Positions 40,166 to 53,500 of a DNA stretch of 64,000 bases are shown piece by piece (position 1 is the first letter of the stretch; every line of letters starts with the position of its first letter). The DNA lies in assembly GCA_016946835.1 (NCBI GenBank), contig JACVTC010000079.1, positions 457,501 to 521,500 on the forward strand, given 5' to 3'. The notes under the pieces were generated by a model. That model saw only the letters and a program-made list of their open reading frames with translations, was not told the origin of the DNA and ran no database searches. Source of the stretch: Neocallimastix lanati (nom. inval.) (taxonomy: Eukaryota > Neocallimastigomycota > Neocallimastigomycetes > Neocallimastigales > Neocallimastigaceae). A program made the position numbers and the translations under genes.

Positions 40166-40442
40166 GATGTACAAAAAAAAAAAAACCTAAATAAATATAA
40201 AAAAAATTTTAAAGTATATATTAAATATAATTAATATCTTGGAAAAGGAAAAAAAAAAAATAAAATAAGAATTTATAATTATGGACTATATTTTATATTA
40301 ATTAAGGTTTGGATATTTTATTATTAATTAATAATGATTAATATAAGATTATCAAAAAAAAAAAAAACCTAAATAAATATAAAAAAATTTTCAAAGTATA
40401 TATTAAATATAATTAATATCTCTGAAAAAGAAAAAAAAAATG
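40150..40442. repeat. Direct duplication, about 110 bp, offset about 186 bp
   Basis: ATTAATATAAGAT, an A tract, CCTAAATAAATATAAAAAAA, AAAGTATATATTAAATATAA and TTAATATC occur in the same order at about 40150-40262 and 40335-40442. Confidence 0.75.
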
Positions 40443-40684
40443 AAGTATGAATTGTGGTTAAAATTATAATCAGATGAATAAATATAAAGTCACACTTCAT
40501 AATTACTAAACTTCTATTTTTTTTTTTTTTTTTAAATATTTTTATAATTACTATTTAAATATAAAATAGCTTTTTTTTTTTTTTATATTTAAATAATTAT
40601 TCAACTAGTAATTATAGTGTAAAAAAGTAAATAAAGAAATTAAAAAGTTATATTAAGAAAGATTTTAGAAAATTAAGGTATTTT

Positions 40685-40724
<40 letters not shown>

Positions 40725-40959
40725 GGATATTATTAATAAGTAAAAATAAAGACATACATCCTATAAAAATTTTATATTCAATATTTCTTAAAATTATCAA
40801 TTTTTCTATTAAATATTAATAAATAAGAACTATATATTATTAGTTTTATTTATTTTTTATTTATTTTTATTTGTTTATTAGTTATTATTAAAAAGTATTC
40901 TAAAGCAATTATTATATTTTTAAATGTATTATTATTAAAGTGGATTATTATTATTATTA

Positions 40960-40990
<31 letters not shown>

Positions 40991-41747
40991 ATTATTATTA
41001 TTATTATTTATTATTAAATAAACTTTTATAAATATGTTTTCCTTTAATTTTAAAAAAAAAAAAAATAATTTTTTTAATAATAAATATTAAATCTTTTTTT
41101 TTAAGAAAAAAAAAAAATTAATTAATGATGAATTGTTGGAATTTATGCATGTTTTTATTAATATTTTTTTTTATAAAGTAACATGAATATTATATATAAT
41201 ATATTTGGAGAGTTATTACTGCAAACATACAATAGTTCTTTTAAATAAGTTATGTACGTCAAACATGCGTCACAATATATTTACATAACATATAAAAATT
41301 CATTAATACATTTTTGATAAATAAATTAAAATAATAACTTTATTTATATTGAAATTATTTGGATTAAGATAATAAACTTTATTTCTAACATGAATAATAA
41401 AAATCTAAAAAAATTGAATCCAATATGAATATATAGAAAGTTTATTCTATATCAAATGTTTAAAGGATTAATAAAAAAAAAAATTTTTTTAACAATATAA
41501 ATGAAATATAATTTTTTGTACGACTTTTTTTATTTGTTTAATTTTTATTTTTATTTTTATTAGTATATTTATTATTTGCATATATCAATATATAATTATA
41601 TGTATATAAAATATAAAATAATTATATTAATTAAAATACATATAAATACAAAGAAAATGTTACTAAAAAAATTTATTTATTTTATTTTATTTTATCTTTT
41701 GTTTACAAACTTTTAAAGTTTTATAAAATAAATCTACATAAAAAAAA

Positions 41748-42871
41748 ATGAAGGCTATCTCTGTTATTGGTATTTTAAGTGCTTGCCTTGTTGGTTATAC
41801 TAGAGCTGCTTGTGGTGAAGCTTTTGCTCAATGTGGAGGGTAAAAAAATAATAAATTATTTTATATATTTATTATATATATATAATTACTTATTTTTTTT
41901 TATTTATTATAAATATATTATAATTTTTATAACTATTATTATTATTATTATTAATATTATTATTAATAATATTATTTTATACTTTTTTAATATATAATTT
42001 TATATTATAAAGTAATAATTATGATGGTGAAGTTTGTTGTGTTGCCGGTACTGAATGTGAATATGTTAATGAATCATATTCTCAATGTAATCCAGTTGAA
42101 GATTCATCCGATGATGATAAAAACGAAGCTATTGTAGATGTTGACGTTACTGTTGAAAATGATGAAGATTCTACTGAAGAATCTGATAATGAAAATGAAA
42201 AGAAGCCTCAATTACCAAAGGGTACTGGTATTCAATATTTCGAAAAATGTAAGAATCCAAAGCATTGGGCTATGACTTATGATGATGGACCAACTGAATA
42301 TGCTGATCTTATGTTAGATCTTTTCAAAAAGTATGATATTAAGGTTACTTTCTTCATTTGTGGTACCTGTCACATCAATACTAAGGACCCAGAATTTAAG
42401 AGAATTATTAAGAGAATGTATGATGAAGGTCATGTCATTGGTAATCATACCTACAATCATCTCAACTTAGTTGATCTTACTCCAGATGAAATCGTTAATG
42501 AAATGAAACTTGTTGAAGATCCTATCTATGAAATTATTGGTAAGAGACCAGCATTTGTTCGTTTACCATTTGGTTCTGGTGCTAGTGAAGAAAAGGTTAT
42601 GAATACTCTTGAATCTCTTGGTTACCATGCTGCTATTAACTGGAATGTTGATACTATGGACTGGGACAATACCGGTAGTATTGATTATTCTAATAAGGTT
42701 ATCACTGAAAAGTTAGGTCAACCTCTTATTACTTTAAATCATTTAGCTTTCGATGGTGTTACTAAGGAAAATATTGCTGCTTTAGCTGAATTTGAAATTC
42801 AATACATCTTATCCCAAGGTTATACCCCAGTTACTATGGATGAATGTCTTGGTATTCAAGCTTACCAATAA
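41748..42871 (+). CDS. Secreted CE4 polysaccharide deacetylase with N-terminal CBM1 (two exons)
   Basis: I read exon 1 as 41748-41839 and exon 2 as 42013-42871, joined by a 173-bp phase-2 GT-AG intron, giving 316 aa. After a signal peptide (about 1-20) comes a fungal CBM1 cellulose-binding module. Exon 1 ends within AFAQCGG, and exon 2 continues NNYDGEVCCVAGTEC and ESYSQCNP, so the intron splits the module. An acidic Ser/Asp/Glu linker (about 61-105) leads to a NodB-type catalytic domain: TYDDGP (D121, D122), the metal histidines HTYNH (H176, H180), RLPFG (R214), DTMDW (D244-W248) and LNHL (H274) for the last motif. This metal-dependent fold removes acetyl groups from xylan or chitin. Acetylxylan esterase or chitin deacetylase cannot be told apart by sequence alone. 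TYDDGP instead of TFDDGP is a mild variant. It is an extracellular plant- or fungal-wall enzyme. Confidence 0.9.
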
Positions 42872-43605
42872 ATTCATGAATCCTATTAAATTTAATTAAA
42901 TTAAAAAAAAAAAAGAAAGTAAATTTTTAATAATTTTTTTCTTTTTTCTTTTTTTTTTTTATTATTATTTTTTTTTTTATAAAAAGATAATAATGAAAAC
43001 AATATATATATGTATTCATCCTTTTAACCAACAAAATTTCAAATGATTAAAATTTCATATCAATCTTTTTTATTTTAGAATTTTAATTAGAGTTAAAAAT
43101 TATTAATGAAAAATTAAAAAAACGAAAAAACAAAAAACAAAAAAACAAAAGAAACTAAAAAACAAAAAAAAACAAAAAAAAAAAAAAAAAAAAAAAAAAA
43201 CAAAAAAAAAAAAAAAAAACAAAAAAAAAAAAAAAAAAAAAACAAAAAAAAAAAAAAATAGAGCAATTTTTAAAGATATTTATATTAAATTAATATTTTT
43301 TTTGATATAACGAAAAAAATTAATAATAAAAAATTAAAATAATAATATTAAATGATATATTATTATTAAAAAGTATTCAATTTAGAAACTTATAAATTAA
43401 AACGGTTTAATTTTATACGGAATCAAATAAAAAACAAAACAAAATAAATAATTAAAAAATAGAACAAATAATTAAAAAAAAAAAAATAGTATTGTAAAAA
43501 AAAAAAATAAAATGAAATAAAATAAATTAAATTAAAAAAGGTTTTTTTGATACATATTCAAATTTTTTTTATTTGATTTTTAATTAAAGAATTTTTTCCC
43601 TTTTT

Positions 43606-43647
<42 letters not shown>

Positions 43648-43857
43648 GATCATAAGTGATAATAATTTTTTATAGTTTTTTTCTTTTTCTTTTTTTTTTT
43701 TTTGTAAATAATTTAAATTAATTTTTTTTTTTTTTTAATTATGACAAGAAATGGTTAGAAATTAATATATGATATAAATAGTTTATATATATATATATAT
43801 TATATTTTTATTTTCTTTTAATAAAATATATGAAAAGTTTTTTTCATTTTTAATTAA
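42872..43857. other. Intergenic homopolymer-rich stretch
   Basis: A long A-tract series interrupted by single C bases (about 43120-43258) is followed by T tracts (43599-43648). No gene. Confidence 0.6.
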
Positions 43858-44500
43858 TTCGTCAAGGTTGTCCATTATCTCCAATCTTATTCAATTAATT
43901 CATCAAATGATATACTAAATAACTGTGAAAAGTATGGTGTTAGGTATTGGAAGAACAGATTAAATCATTTGCAAAATGGAGTAAATCAAACTGTGTTATA
44001 AAAGGATTTTATTAAATCTAATTCCCAAAATGCCTTATTATTCCTTGGACTAAAGAATCTAGAACTTTATATAAAAAAAAAAAAAAAAATCAAAAAATAT
44101 AAATGTGTAAAAATATGACGATATTTTAGAACGTTACTGGAAATCATTTTTCAAATTTCATGGTATTAAAGGTCAAAAAACTACGATAGTCACAAGTTCT
44201 CAAATAATAAAGCTATAATTATGCTTAGCTTAAAATATCCCCAATTCAACTTAGGGGTTTTCATGGATTATACGTTTACGCTGTGGTTATAAATACAATA
44301 CTACTATTACTATTAGAATGGGTAGAATTTCAGAAGATTGTCCCAAGACTTTTGCCTCTGTTGTGGCGAAGATAATCAATCTTTTGAACAATGGATTTTT
44401 TAAATGCAATGCAACGCTCTTGCATCCTTTAGATGGAATTCTTTTAAATTTCATCGATGATCTGACACAAAATTACCCATCGAAAACCATTGGCTATATT
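43858..44500 (+). mobile_element. LINE relic of the intact-element subfamily
   Basis: It starts in the RT region (RQGCPLSPILF, then NNCEKYGV), jumps near 43949, and continues through W.KSNC.IK, the SWTKESRTLY segment near 44050 and LSLKYPQFNLG near 44230. It runs on to the cysteine cluster and the FIDDL segment at 44448-44463, all matching the 50.5 kb copy. Several frame changes, stops and an internal deletion are present. The 44318-44512 frame is one fragment of it. Confidence 0.8.
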
Positions 44501-45035
44501 CAGGATACTTAAAATTGAGCTTTAGATCGTCTCTAGTTTTTTTTTCTCAAAATTCATTTTTCTTATAAGCCCTATTGCCTTGATCGATTTTCCTGCTATA
44601 TCTCTTCCTCTATCCCAGTAAAAGTTTACAATTGATTTTTTTTTTTTTTTTTTTGATAGAGATTTATCTAATTTGACGGCTAAAATTTTTTTTTTTTACT
44701 TTTTTTTTTTATCCCATCCATGTCGTCTACAACATGATATATATCTTTAAGTAAATCAGTAAATCAGTAAATCAGAGATAATACATTTCGAGTTTTTCTA
44801 TTTATCCAAACGCCTTACCTGAGCTATCACACATTTCCCCGAAAAAGGAGGAATTTTTAAGTTCCTTTAGAGACACAATAAAAAGTGGTGTAAAGCTATT
44901 CCCATTAAAAAATTCTTCTATCCAGTATAATCCTGAATTAACTAGTGTTCCGTGTACTTGTTCTTTCTTGGTTAGATCACATTGCTTTAAAGTTTGGTGA
45001 TATTGAAATTGTCTTGTTTTTTTCTTCATCGTTTT
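44501..45035 (-). mobile_element. LINE relic of the third subfamily, tail to tail with its neighbour
   Basis: On the minus strand, 44802-45029 reads LVNSGLYWIEEFF, equivalent to LINTGLFWCIGSF of the intact ORF. LKNSSFFGEMCDSSGKAFG and, after stops, FYWDRGRDIAGKSIKA follow; the last matches the relic at 38.2 kb. A T-tract-rich gap lies at 44635-44710. A TAAATCAG-type octamer is repeated three times at about 44753-44776. The fragment faces the plus-strand relic directly. Confidence 0.7.
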
Positions 45036-45500
45036 ATATTTTGGTTACAGAATACATAGAATGATTCCATAAACTATAAATGTTGTTAATGAAACAATAT
45101 ATATATTCTATGGAATCACTCTAAGTATAGGAATTATCTTCATATGAATAATGGTTTATAAATGGTATTGAACTTGCTAGATAATAATTATTGATTTTTT
45201 TTTTTTTTTAAAAAAATAATAATAATTATATATAATAATTATATAATATAGTTTGTGAACAAATCTTTGTTTTTAAAAACTTTACTCCTTTATCTTTATT
45301 TATCTTTATACTTAAAAAACTAAAATATATATATATATATATATAATTTTTCTTTTAATTCAAAACTCTAAACTAAACTATATATAATAAAAAAATTGAA
45401 CGAATACAAAGTAATTTTTTTTTTTATAGTCGCATATAATGCGAGCTTTAATCTTTATTTATTTATTCAATTATTAATTACATGAATATTTTTTATATTA

Positions 45501-45534
<34 letters not shown>

Positions 45535-46369
45535 GTAAGGAAACAGAAAATTATTACTTTTGTCATTTAATACTTTTTTTTTTTTTTTAATTAAATATAA
45601 TTTAAAAAATTAATTTCATGAAATACTACATCTACTTACTATTATTAATAATAATGAAAATAAATTAAAAATATATATATATATATTAAATTAAATATAC
45701 TATTCCAATTTGATTATATACTATTACTAGATTACTAGATAATATTCATTGATTTTTTATAATATAAATCAAACGATATGGTTCTTAATATAAATCCTTT
45801 TCTAAAAATTTATTCCTTTTTAATAAAATATATATATATATATATATATAAATTATTAAAATATCTTTTTTTTTTTTTTTTTTTTTTGAACTCTAAATAC
45901 TAAAAATATTAAAAAAGATTTTTAACACACAAATTATTATTCATACTATTAATACTTTTTTTTTTTTTAAAAAAAAACTTTTATTTAATAATTTTTTTTT
46001 ATTATTTGTTTTAAATATATATATTTCTTAACATAATTAGTTATAAGAATATATTTTGTAATAACGATATTTTTTTTTAACTATATATGAATAAAATAAA
46101 AATTATGATAAATAAATATAATATTTATATAATTTTTCAAAATTTTTAATAAATAGATTTTCCGCTTTTTGTTCTTTTTTTTTATGTATAACGAATTGTC
46201 GTATTATATATATTATTATAGTTTTAATATGTTTTATATATCAACTATAATAGTTTGTCGTAATATATAGTTTTTATTTTATTTTATTATTTTTTTTTTA
46301 TTTTGATAAATAGGTATTTCTTATTTATTTAATTTTATATTATATTTTCATTCAACTTAGTCCTACACC
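45036..46369. other. Intergenic, A+T-rich, partly duplicated at 50.1 kb
   Basis: No gene. The segment about 45160-45500, with GCTAGA...AATAATAATTA and later TTTAATCTTTATTTATTTATT plus ATGAATA.TTTTTAT, has a degenerate parallel at about 50090-50215. Poly(A) 45501-45532 and TA runs are also present. Confidence 0.5.
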
Positions 46370-46543
46370 CTAATACTTGCAAATGATATACAAGGCATGT
46401 AGGATACCAGGAACAAAACCTAAGATAGTTAAGAGAACATTAATAATGAAATCTTTTCCAATACCTCTTTCTAAGAAGACACCAAGTGGTGGTAAGATGA
46501 TGGCACCAATAACCTTGAAAATATCAGTACAAGTGACAGGCAT
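46370..46543 (-). CDS. Pmp3-type plasma-membrane proteolipid (UPF0057), copy 1
   Basis: This 57-aa protein is very hydrophobic, with two membrane spans. It begins MPVTCTDIFKVIGAIILPPL, continues GVFLERGIGKDFIINVLLTI and ends LGFVPGILHALYIICKY. The family signature (PP-GVF-ERG, then IN--LT-LG--PG--HA-Y) is complete. Yeast Pmp3 is a plasma-membrane peptide that affects membrane potential and salt tolerance, and plant homologues (RCI2) are induced by cold and salt. The length is normal for the family (about 52-60 aa). The start is the only Met giving the family N-terminus. A second copy at 56473 shares about three quarters or more of residues by eye. No intron lies within the coding part. Confidence 0.93.
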   Translation of the reverse strand: MPVTCTDIFKVIGAIILPPLGVFLERGIGKDFIINVLLTILGFVPGILHALYIICKY

Positions 46544-46794
46544 ATTGAATAAAATTTATTTCTTTATAAATTACTTTTTTTTTTAGTATATCCTAACTTT
46601 GTTTTAGGCTTTTTTTTTTTACTTTATTTTAATTATTTTTTATATTATAATAATTATTATAATTAATGAATTATAAAAAAAAAAAAAAAAAAAAATTGAA
46701 CTATTTATAAGTTTTTTTTTTTTAGCCACATTCTATATTATCATTTTTTTATAAAATAAAATAAAATAATTTATAATAATATAAAGTAAATAAA

Positions 46795-46835
<41 letters not shown>

Positions 46836-47518
46836 ATAAATAGAAATTAAAATTAACATATTAATTATTAAAAAAAAAAAAAAAAAAAAGATAAAAAATT
46901 TTTAAATTAAAATAAGAGATGGTTTATGAGTGTATGTTGGATTTAATTAATTTTTAATATTATGTGAAATCATAAATTAATTATTACGATCATTAAAATG
47001 TTAAAGGTTGTTAGGAAATCCAATTAAATGTTTTATTCTGAAATTTGACAGCAAAGTTTATTTATTAATGAATTTTAATTTTTTTTTTTAAATTTTTTAT
47101 TTTTAATTATCAATTTTTTATTTTTATTTTTTTTTTTTAAAAAATAAAAAAAAAATCATATGAGTAGTTTTATTCTAACTTATAATAATATTATTATTAA
47201 TATATGATTTTGTATATAATATATTATTAAAATTTATGAAATAATGTATTGAACGTAAATAAAACATTAATATAATCTATATAGTTGATATAAAATAAAA
47301 TAAATTAACATAATTATTGAAAGATTGAGTTCTTTCAATCTTATTTAATCACTCTCATGACATTGTATTACTTTAATATATATTTTATGTGGTTTACTTT
47401 GTTTTATATCGATATATAATTCTTTCAATTTATTAAATCATTTTCATACCATTATACATACTATATATATCATAATTATTTGATAATAAAATTTTATAAC
47501 AATAAAAGAAAATATACA

Positions 47519-47551
<33 letters not shown>

Positions 47552-50510
47552 GAAAAAAATAATAATTATTATGAAAAATCATCATTAATAATTGTGAAAA
47601 AAGTTTCATAAATAATTAAAAAAATGATATGAAAATACCTTTATATCATTTAATAATTGTAAAATGATATGTATCAAAAACATTATGAATATTAATTTAG
47701 ATTATTATTCTTATAGATGATTGGTTAACTAATAATATTTGAATGTAATAAAATAATTATAAATAAAAATAATTAATAAACAATGATATTAATTATTAAT
47801 TAATAATTTTAATGGATAATTATATCAAAAAAAAAAAAATTTAATTCGTTATAATATCATTATTATTATAATAATATAATAATATTAAAAAAAGTTATTT
47901 TATATATAAAATAAATAAATTGAAATGGAAAATTCATTAATAATTTTTTTTTTTTTTTAAATATTTAATAGCCATCTTTTTTTAATTAATTATATTAAAA
48001 AAGAATTCTTATGAAAAAGTTGGTTTGAATAACTAATCAATTATTAATAATCATAATAAAAAGGTTGTATTTATAATAATAATCATAATAAAAAAGTTGT
48101 AATTATAATAGTAATACTCATTAATAATAAATAATAATATTATTAATAAAAAGTAAAAAAGATTTCAAGTAATAATAGTAATAAAATAAAAATACCAATT
48201 ATTTTAATACTAATATATTAATAATATTATAAATAATTATTAATAATTATTATAACAATATAGATAATAAGTATACTTTAACAAAAAAGGGAAAAAAAAT
48301 CTATAATAATAAGAATAATAAGAATAACTTTATATTAAATAAATAATATATTAATCTTAAATAAAAACTTAAAACTAGCATATATATATTTTATATTAAA
48401 ATAAAATATTTATTTTTATTTATTTATTTATTATTTATTTATTTTTTTTTATTATATAAAAGAAGTCAACATTAAATTTATGGAATTATTAATTAAAAAT
48501 AGTTAATTATCATACCATTTTAAAATAATTTTTTCTATTTTCTTTTATCTTTTTTTTTAAAAAAAAAAAAAAAAAAAAACGAAAAGAAAAGAAAAGAAAT
48601 ATGAATGAAATATGAACAATAAACAAAACATTCAAATAGAATTTTTTCATGATGATATTTAATTCAATTAGTAAAACTGTTATATAAATTCAACTAAAAA
48701 TAAAATAAAAAAAAAATTTTTAAACATTTTTTTATAGCCTGATTTTAAATTTTACATTATTTAATATTTAGTTTATCTTTTTATAAATGCAATATATATC
48801 TATTATATATTCATTTATAATTGCTTTATATATTTTACAAAAATAAAAAATTTATTATTTAACAAATTTATTATTATATTATATATATTTATATTTTATT
48901 TTATTTAATTTTTTTTTATACCGTACAATTTGAAGTTTAATTATTTATTTTTATTGCATTAATATTATGATATTATCATATGTATACATCATTTATAAAT
49001 ATATATTTCAATAAATTTAATATATATATCCTTGTATTTTTACTTTATTATTATTATTATTTTTATATATTAAATGTAATTAAATGTATTATTAAACAGA
49101 TGATTTTTTTTATTTTATTTTATATATATACAAATTTTATTTTCAAATAAAATTATTATTTGTTTCGCCTTATGATTATTTCATTTTTTCTTTGTCTTCT
49201 CTTTTTCTTTTTTTTTTTTTTTAGTAGGCTTTGAATACATATATTAGAATGTGAAATTTTTCTGTTATATATGAAATAATAACATTAAAAAAAATTATGG
49301 CTTTTATTTAAATTTTTTAATTTTTTTTTTTTTTAATTTTTTTTATAACGAATATTCTCAAATAAAAAATAAAAATATAAACTTTTTATCATTATCAGTT
49401 TGATTTACTAAAAATGTTAAAGAACCAATTTTTTTTTTTTTTTTTTTAAATATTTAAATATGCTATCGATTTTAATATTTATTTCAATGTCAAACATTCA
49501 CACCCATCTTATTGTTATTATTCTATATTTTTATTCATTTATTTTTTTTGTAAATTTTTATGTACATTAATTATAATTACGACCAAATAAAATACATTTC
49601 AAGTTATGTTATATAGTGTTATTATATATATATAGTGTGTTAATTATTAGAATTATTTATTCATTTATTAATTCATTAATTCATTGCTAATTTTTATTTT
49701 ATTATTATTAATGTTTTTTTTTTTTATTTTTTTTTTTTATTTTTTTATTCAATCTATATCTATACTATATATTTAAATTATTATTATTTATTTTATTTTA
49801 TTCAGTTTGTACTTTATATCCCTATTCTATTATTTATTTTATTTTATTTTATTTAGTCTGTGCTTTATATATTTATATTCTACTATTTATCTATTTATTT
49901 TATTTTATTTTATTTAGTCTGTACTTTATATATTTATATTCTACTATTTATCTATTTATTTTATTTTATTTTATTTTTTAAAACAAAAAAAAATCAAAAA
50001 AAAAAAATATATATATTATGTTTAAATCAATCTTTTTAGAGGTAAATTTATTTTACAGGTAACCCTGGTTATATTGGGATACATCTATCAAGCTAGAATC
50101 TAATAATAATTACTTTTTTTTTCTTTTTTTTTATAGCAGCAATTATTGTGAACTTTAATCTTTATTTATTTATTTATTTATTTATTTATTATATGAATAA
50201 TTTTTATTTTTTTTTTTTAAAAAAAAAAAATAAACAGAATTAATAAAAAAAAATAAATATTATGTGTCCAATTTGAATATAATAATATTTAAAATAGTAA
50301 TGTGAAATAAAAAAGTAAATATTAAAAAAATAAAGTGTATAAATAAATTCAGAAAAAAAAAAAAAAAAAAGTTCATTATTTAGGATTAGGGTTTGAATTG
50401 GACTATATATATAAAAAAAAAAAAATTATAATCTTCTCCTTCTCAGAGGCATTTGACCCTGTTAAGCTAATCCTTGTTGGGTACTAGCCCTATAGGCATA
50501 ATTTTCTGTA

Positions 50511-50514
<4 letters not shown>
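46544..50514. other. A+T-rich intergenic region between Pmp3 copy 1 and the LINE
   Basis: About 4 kb have no credible gene. Contents: A tracts at 46675-46695 and 46800-46833, a hairpin AAGATTGA/TCAATCTT (about 47323-47344), TA runs, and a tandem repeat at 49795-49980. A small, less biased island at about 50380-50514 is the LINE target site. It contains GAGGCATTTGACCCTGTTAA but no recognised RNA. Confidence 0.5.
49795..49980. repeat. 51-61-bp tandem repeat, three copies
   Basis: Units share AGTYTGTRCTTTATAT, a TATTCTACTATTTAT part and a TTTTA pentamer run. Starts are near 49804, 49855 and 49916. Confidence 0.8.
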
Positions 50515-50546
<32 letters not shown>

Positions 50547-53500
50547 CAGGGAAGAGAATACACTTCCAAAACTTTATTAAATTTTATTTTAAAAAATACA
50601 TGTAGGTGAAAAGTACATTTGAAATTAAAAATAAAAAAATAAAAAATAAAAAAATAAAAAAGCTCGAAAATACTATGTATTTCGGCAAGTTGTACTATGC
50701 GGGAATTTTTCCCTTCCTATCAAATAAAAAAGAAATAAAACCTAGAAGTAACATCTTTAAAATAGATAGTGTGGTGTCCACTAAACTCTCCCCGGACTCA
50801 TCATTTATTGAACTACTAGGGAGAGATTCATCCTTCGTAGCAATAGATGACGATCCTGTATTATCATTATGCCTTATCAGTACGACGTCGACGCTCTTGG
50901 ATAAGTTTGATATTTTGCAATACCTATCAAATAATAGCTCAAACGAACTACTAATGATAGGTATTGCACTTGTTAAGAATTCCGCCAAGCCCACAATTTT
51001 TGGAACAGGTGACTCAGATGAACCTTTGAAAAGTAGTTCATTTAATTGTCTCTGTTCCCCACTATCGAAATGTAGCTCATTTAAAACTAAAGTCCCACCA
51101 AGAAGGAACAAGTATGTATAATGATTGATATAATCTTCAAAATTAGAAATAGAGTCATAGGAAGAAAGAGGATTAAACACTCTAATCTTCCTAAGAAATA
51201 AAACATAGAGATCATCGATGAAATTTAAAGAATTCCATCTAAAAGATGCAAGAGCATCGCATTTAAAAATCCAATGTTCAAAAGATTGTTTATCTTCGCC
51301 ACAACATGGGCAATACTTGGGACAATCTTCTGAAACTCTACCCATTCTAATAGCAATAGTAGTATTGTATTTATAACCACAGCGTAAACGAATAATCCAC
51401 GAAAACCCTAAGTTGAATTGGGGATATTTTAAACTAAGCATAATTATAGCTTTATTGTTTGAGAACTTATTACGATCGTAATTTTGACCTTTAATACCTT
51501 GAAATTTGGCAACTGATTCCCAGTAACGTTCTAAAATATCGTCATATTTTTCACATTTATATTTTTTGATTTTTTTATACAGTGTTCTAGATTCTTTAGT
51601 CCAGGAATAATGATGCATTTTGGGAATAGATTTAATAAGATCCTTTATAATACAGTTTGATTTACTCCATTTTGCAAATGATTTAATCTGTAAGGCTGCA
51701 CAGACACCAGCAATAGGAGGAATGCTTAGATCTCGAGATAAAGCATAAGTACTCATAGTAGAATTATGTCTAATATAGTCATTGTCTTCTGAACTTGTTT
51801 TACCATTTTTAGAGAAGGAGCCGATACACCAAAATAGACCAGTATTAATTAATGTTTGAATTCTGGCCGTTCTGGATTTGTTTGAACCAAGTAAAGGAGA
51901 ATAATAAATTACTTTACTAATAACAAAGGATTGAATAACTTTTTTCTTGTATGCAATAGGGATAAGTTTATTTGAGAAGAAATGTGTAAATGAAAGAAGG
52001 GATTTTCTAACTTTAAAATGCATGTGAGATATAATGTGTTCTAGTAAGAGATCATCAGAAAAAGGAATACCAAGATAAATATAACTAGAAACTTTAGGAA
52101 TAGCATTCATTCCTAAATAGAAGGTTGGGTCACTATAGTTTGGAGGAGATTGGAAGTTCATTGGTTTTATAACCATAGTTGCACATTTTTCAATACCAAA
52201 AGTCATTTCATTTAAATTAGCCCATTTATGTACCTTTTTTAGTAATTTTTCTAAATTTTTTGCACTTGGAGCAATTAGAACAACATCATCAGCAAAGAGT
52301 CCACCACAACACTTTTTTCTTCCAATATTAACACCATACTTTTCACAGTCATTTAGTATATCATTGATGAATAAATTGAATAAAATTGGAGATAATGGAC
52401 AACCTTGACGAACACCTCTTTTAATAGGAAATTCATTTGATAACATTGAAGCAAATCGAGCACGAGCTTTAGATGAAGTATATAAATTACAAAGAAAATC
52501 AAAACATCTACCACGTACGCCATAATGATATAATTTAGTAAGAATGTTAAAAATAGGAACTGAATCATAAGCTTTTTTAAGATCTAAAAAGGCTAAATAT
52601 GTGAATTTTCCTTGAAATTTTCTTCTTTGGCATATTTCTCTAACGGAAATGAACAAACTAATGCATTCTTCACGGTTGCGAAAGCCAAATTGTTCAGGTC
52701 TAATGAAATTGTGTGAGAGTGCGTAAGAAGATATTCTATCTGTTACAATTTTTGAAATGATTTTCAGTCCAACATTAATGAGAGAAATACCTCGATAATT
52801 ACTACAATCTGATAGGTCGCCTTTCTTAGGGATTGATACAATAGAAGCTGAGTTCCATTTTTTAGGAAAAGACCCATTCCATATTTTATTAAAAATCAAT
52901 TTAAGACACTTTCCAGCAGCAGGATGTGTTTCTAGTAATTCTTCATTGCAAAACAGAGCTTTGTAGAATTCAATCGGGATACCATCGGGGCCGGGTGCTT
53001 TGTTGTTTTTCATAGATGAAATTGTTTTTTTAATATCGTCAACCGTAATGGGATCGTTGATATTCCAGGTAGAGGATCTAAGACTAATATTCCTTAAAGC
53101 ATGGATCCAGAAGTTACGATTAAGGCTGTGACCTGAGGGATCAGAAGCTAGATCTTTATAATATTCAGCCCATCTATCTAATTGTTTAGTAGGAGAGATA
53201 ATATCTTGACCAAATTTAGATTTTATGCAAGTAGGGGAGGTAGATGAATACGATGGTTTAGCCATTTTTTTTAAACATCTCCAACCATTTTTGAAATCTT
53301 TATTCAAAAAATAATTACCAATTTTTACTATATTAGCTTTAAATCTAGCAGAACGAAATTTGCTCTTTGTTTTCTTGATTAATTTGCAAAGTTTTTCATA
53401 TTTATTAAATTGTTCAAGGTAATTATCAACATTTTCACAGTTAAAGTAAGGCTTAATATTTCGAAATGCAATATGTTTTTCATGAGACAGTCTTTTAATG

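Larger units (their letters stand above)
39161..41747. other. A+T-rich intergenic region upstream of the CE4 gene
   Basis: It contains a dispersed repeat (39840-40165), a roughly 186-bp-offset duplication, poly(A)/T tracts and ATT runs (40945-41008). The last few hundred bases, with a less biased patch at about 41215-41280, presumably carry the CE4 promoter. No ORF is credible. Confidence 0.5.

Noticed and set aside
46377-46586. 69-codon plus-strand frame
   Set aside because: Antisense of Pmp3 copy 1, whose family match is complete.
50380-50400. Telomere-like TTAGG text
   Set aside because: Only one or two loose copies, not an array.
50606-51121. 171-codon plus-strand frame
   Set aside because: Antisense of the LINE ORF 3' end; the same shadow occurs in the truncated copy at 24268-24784.
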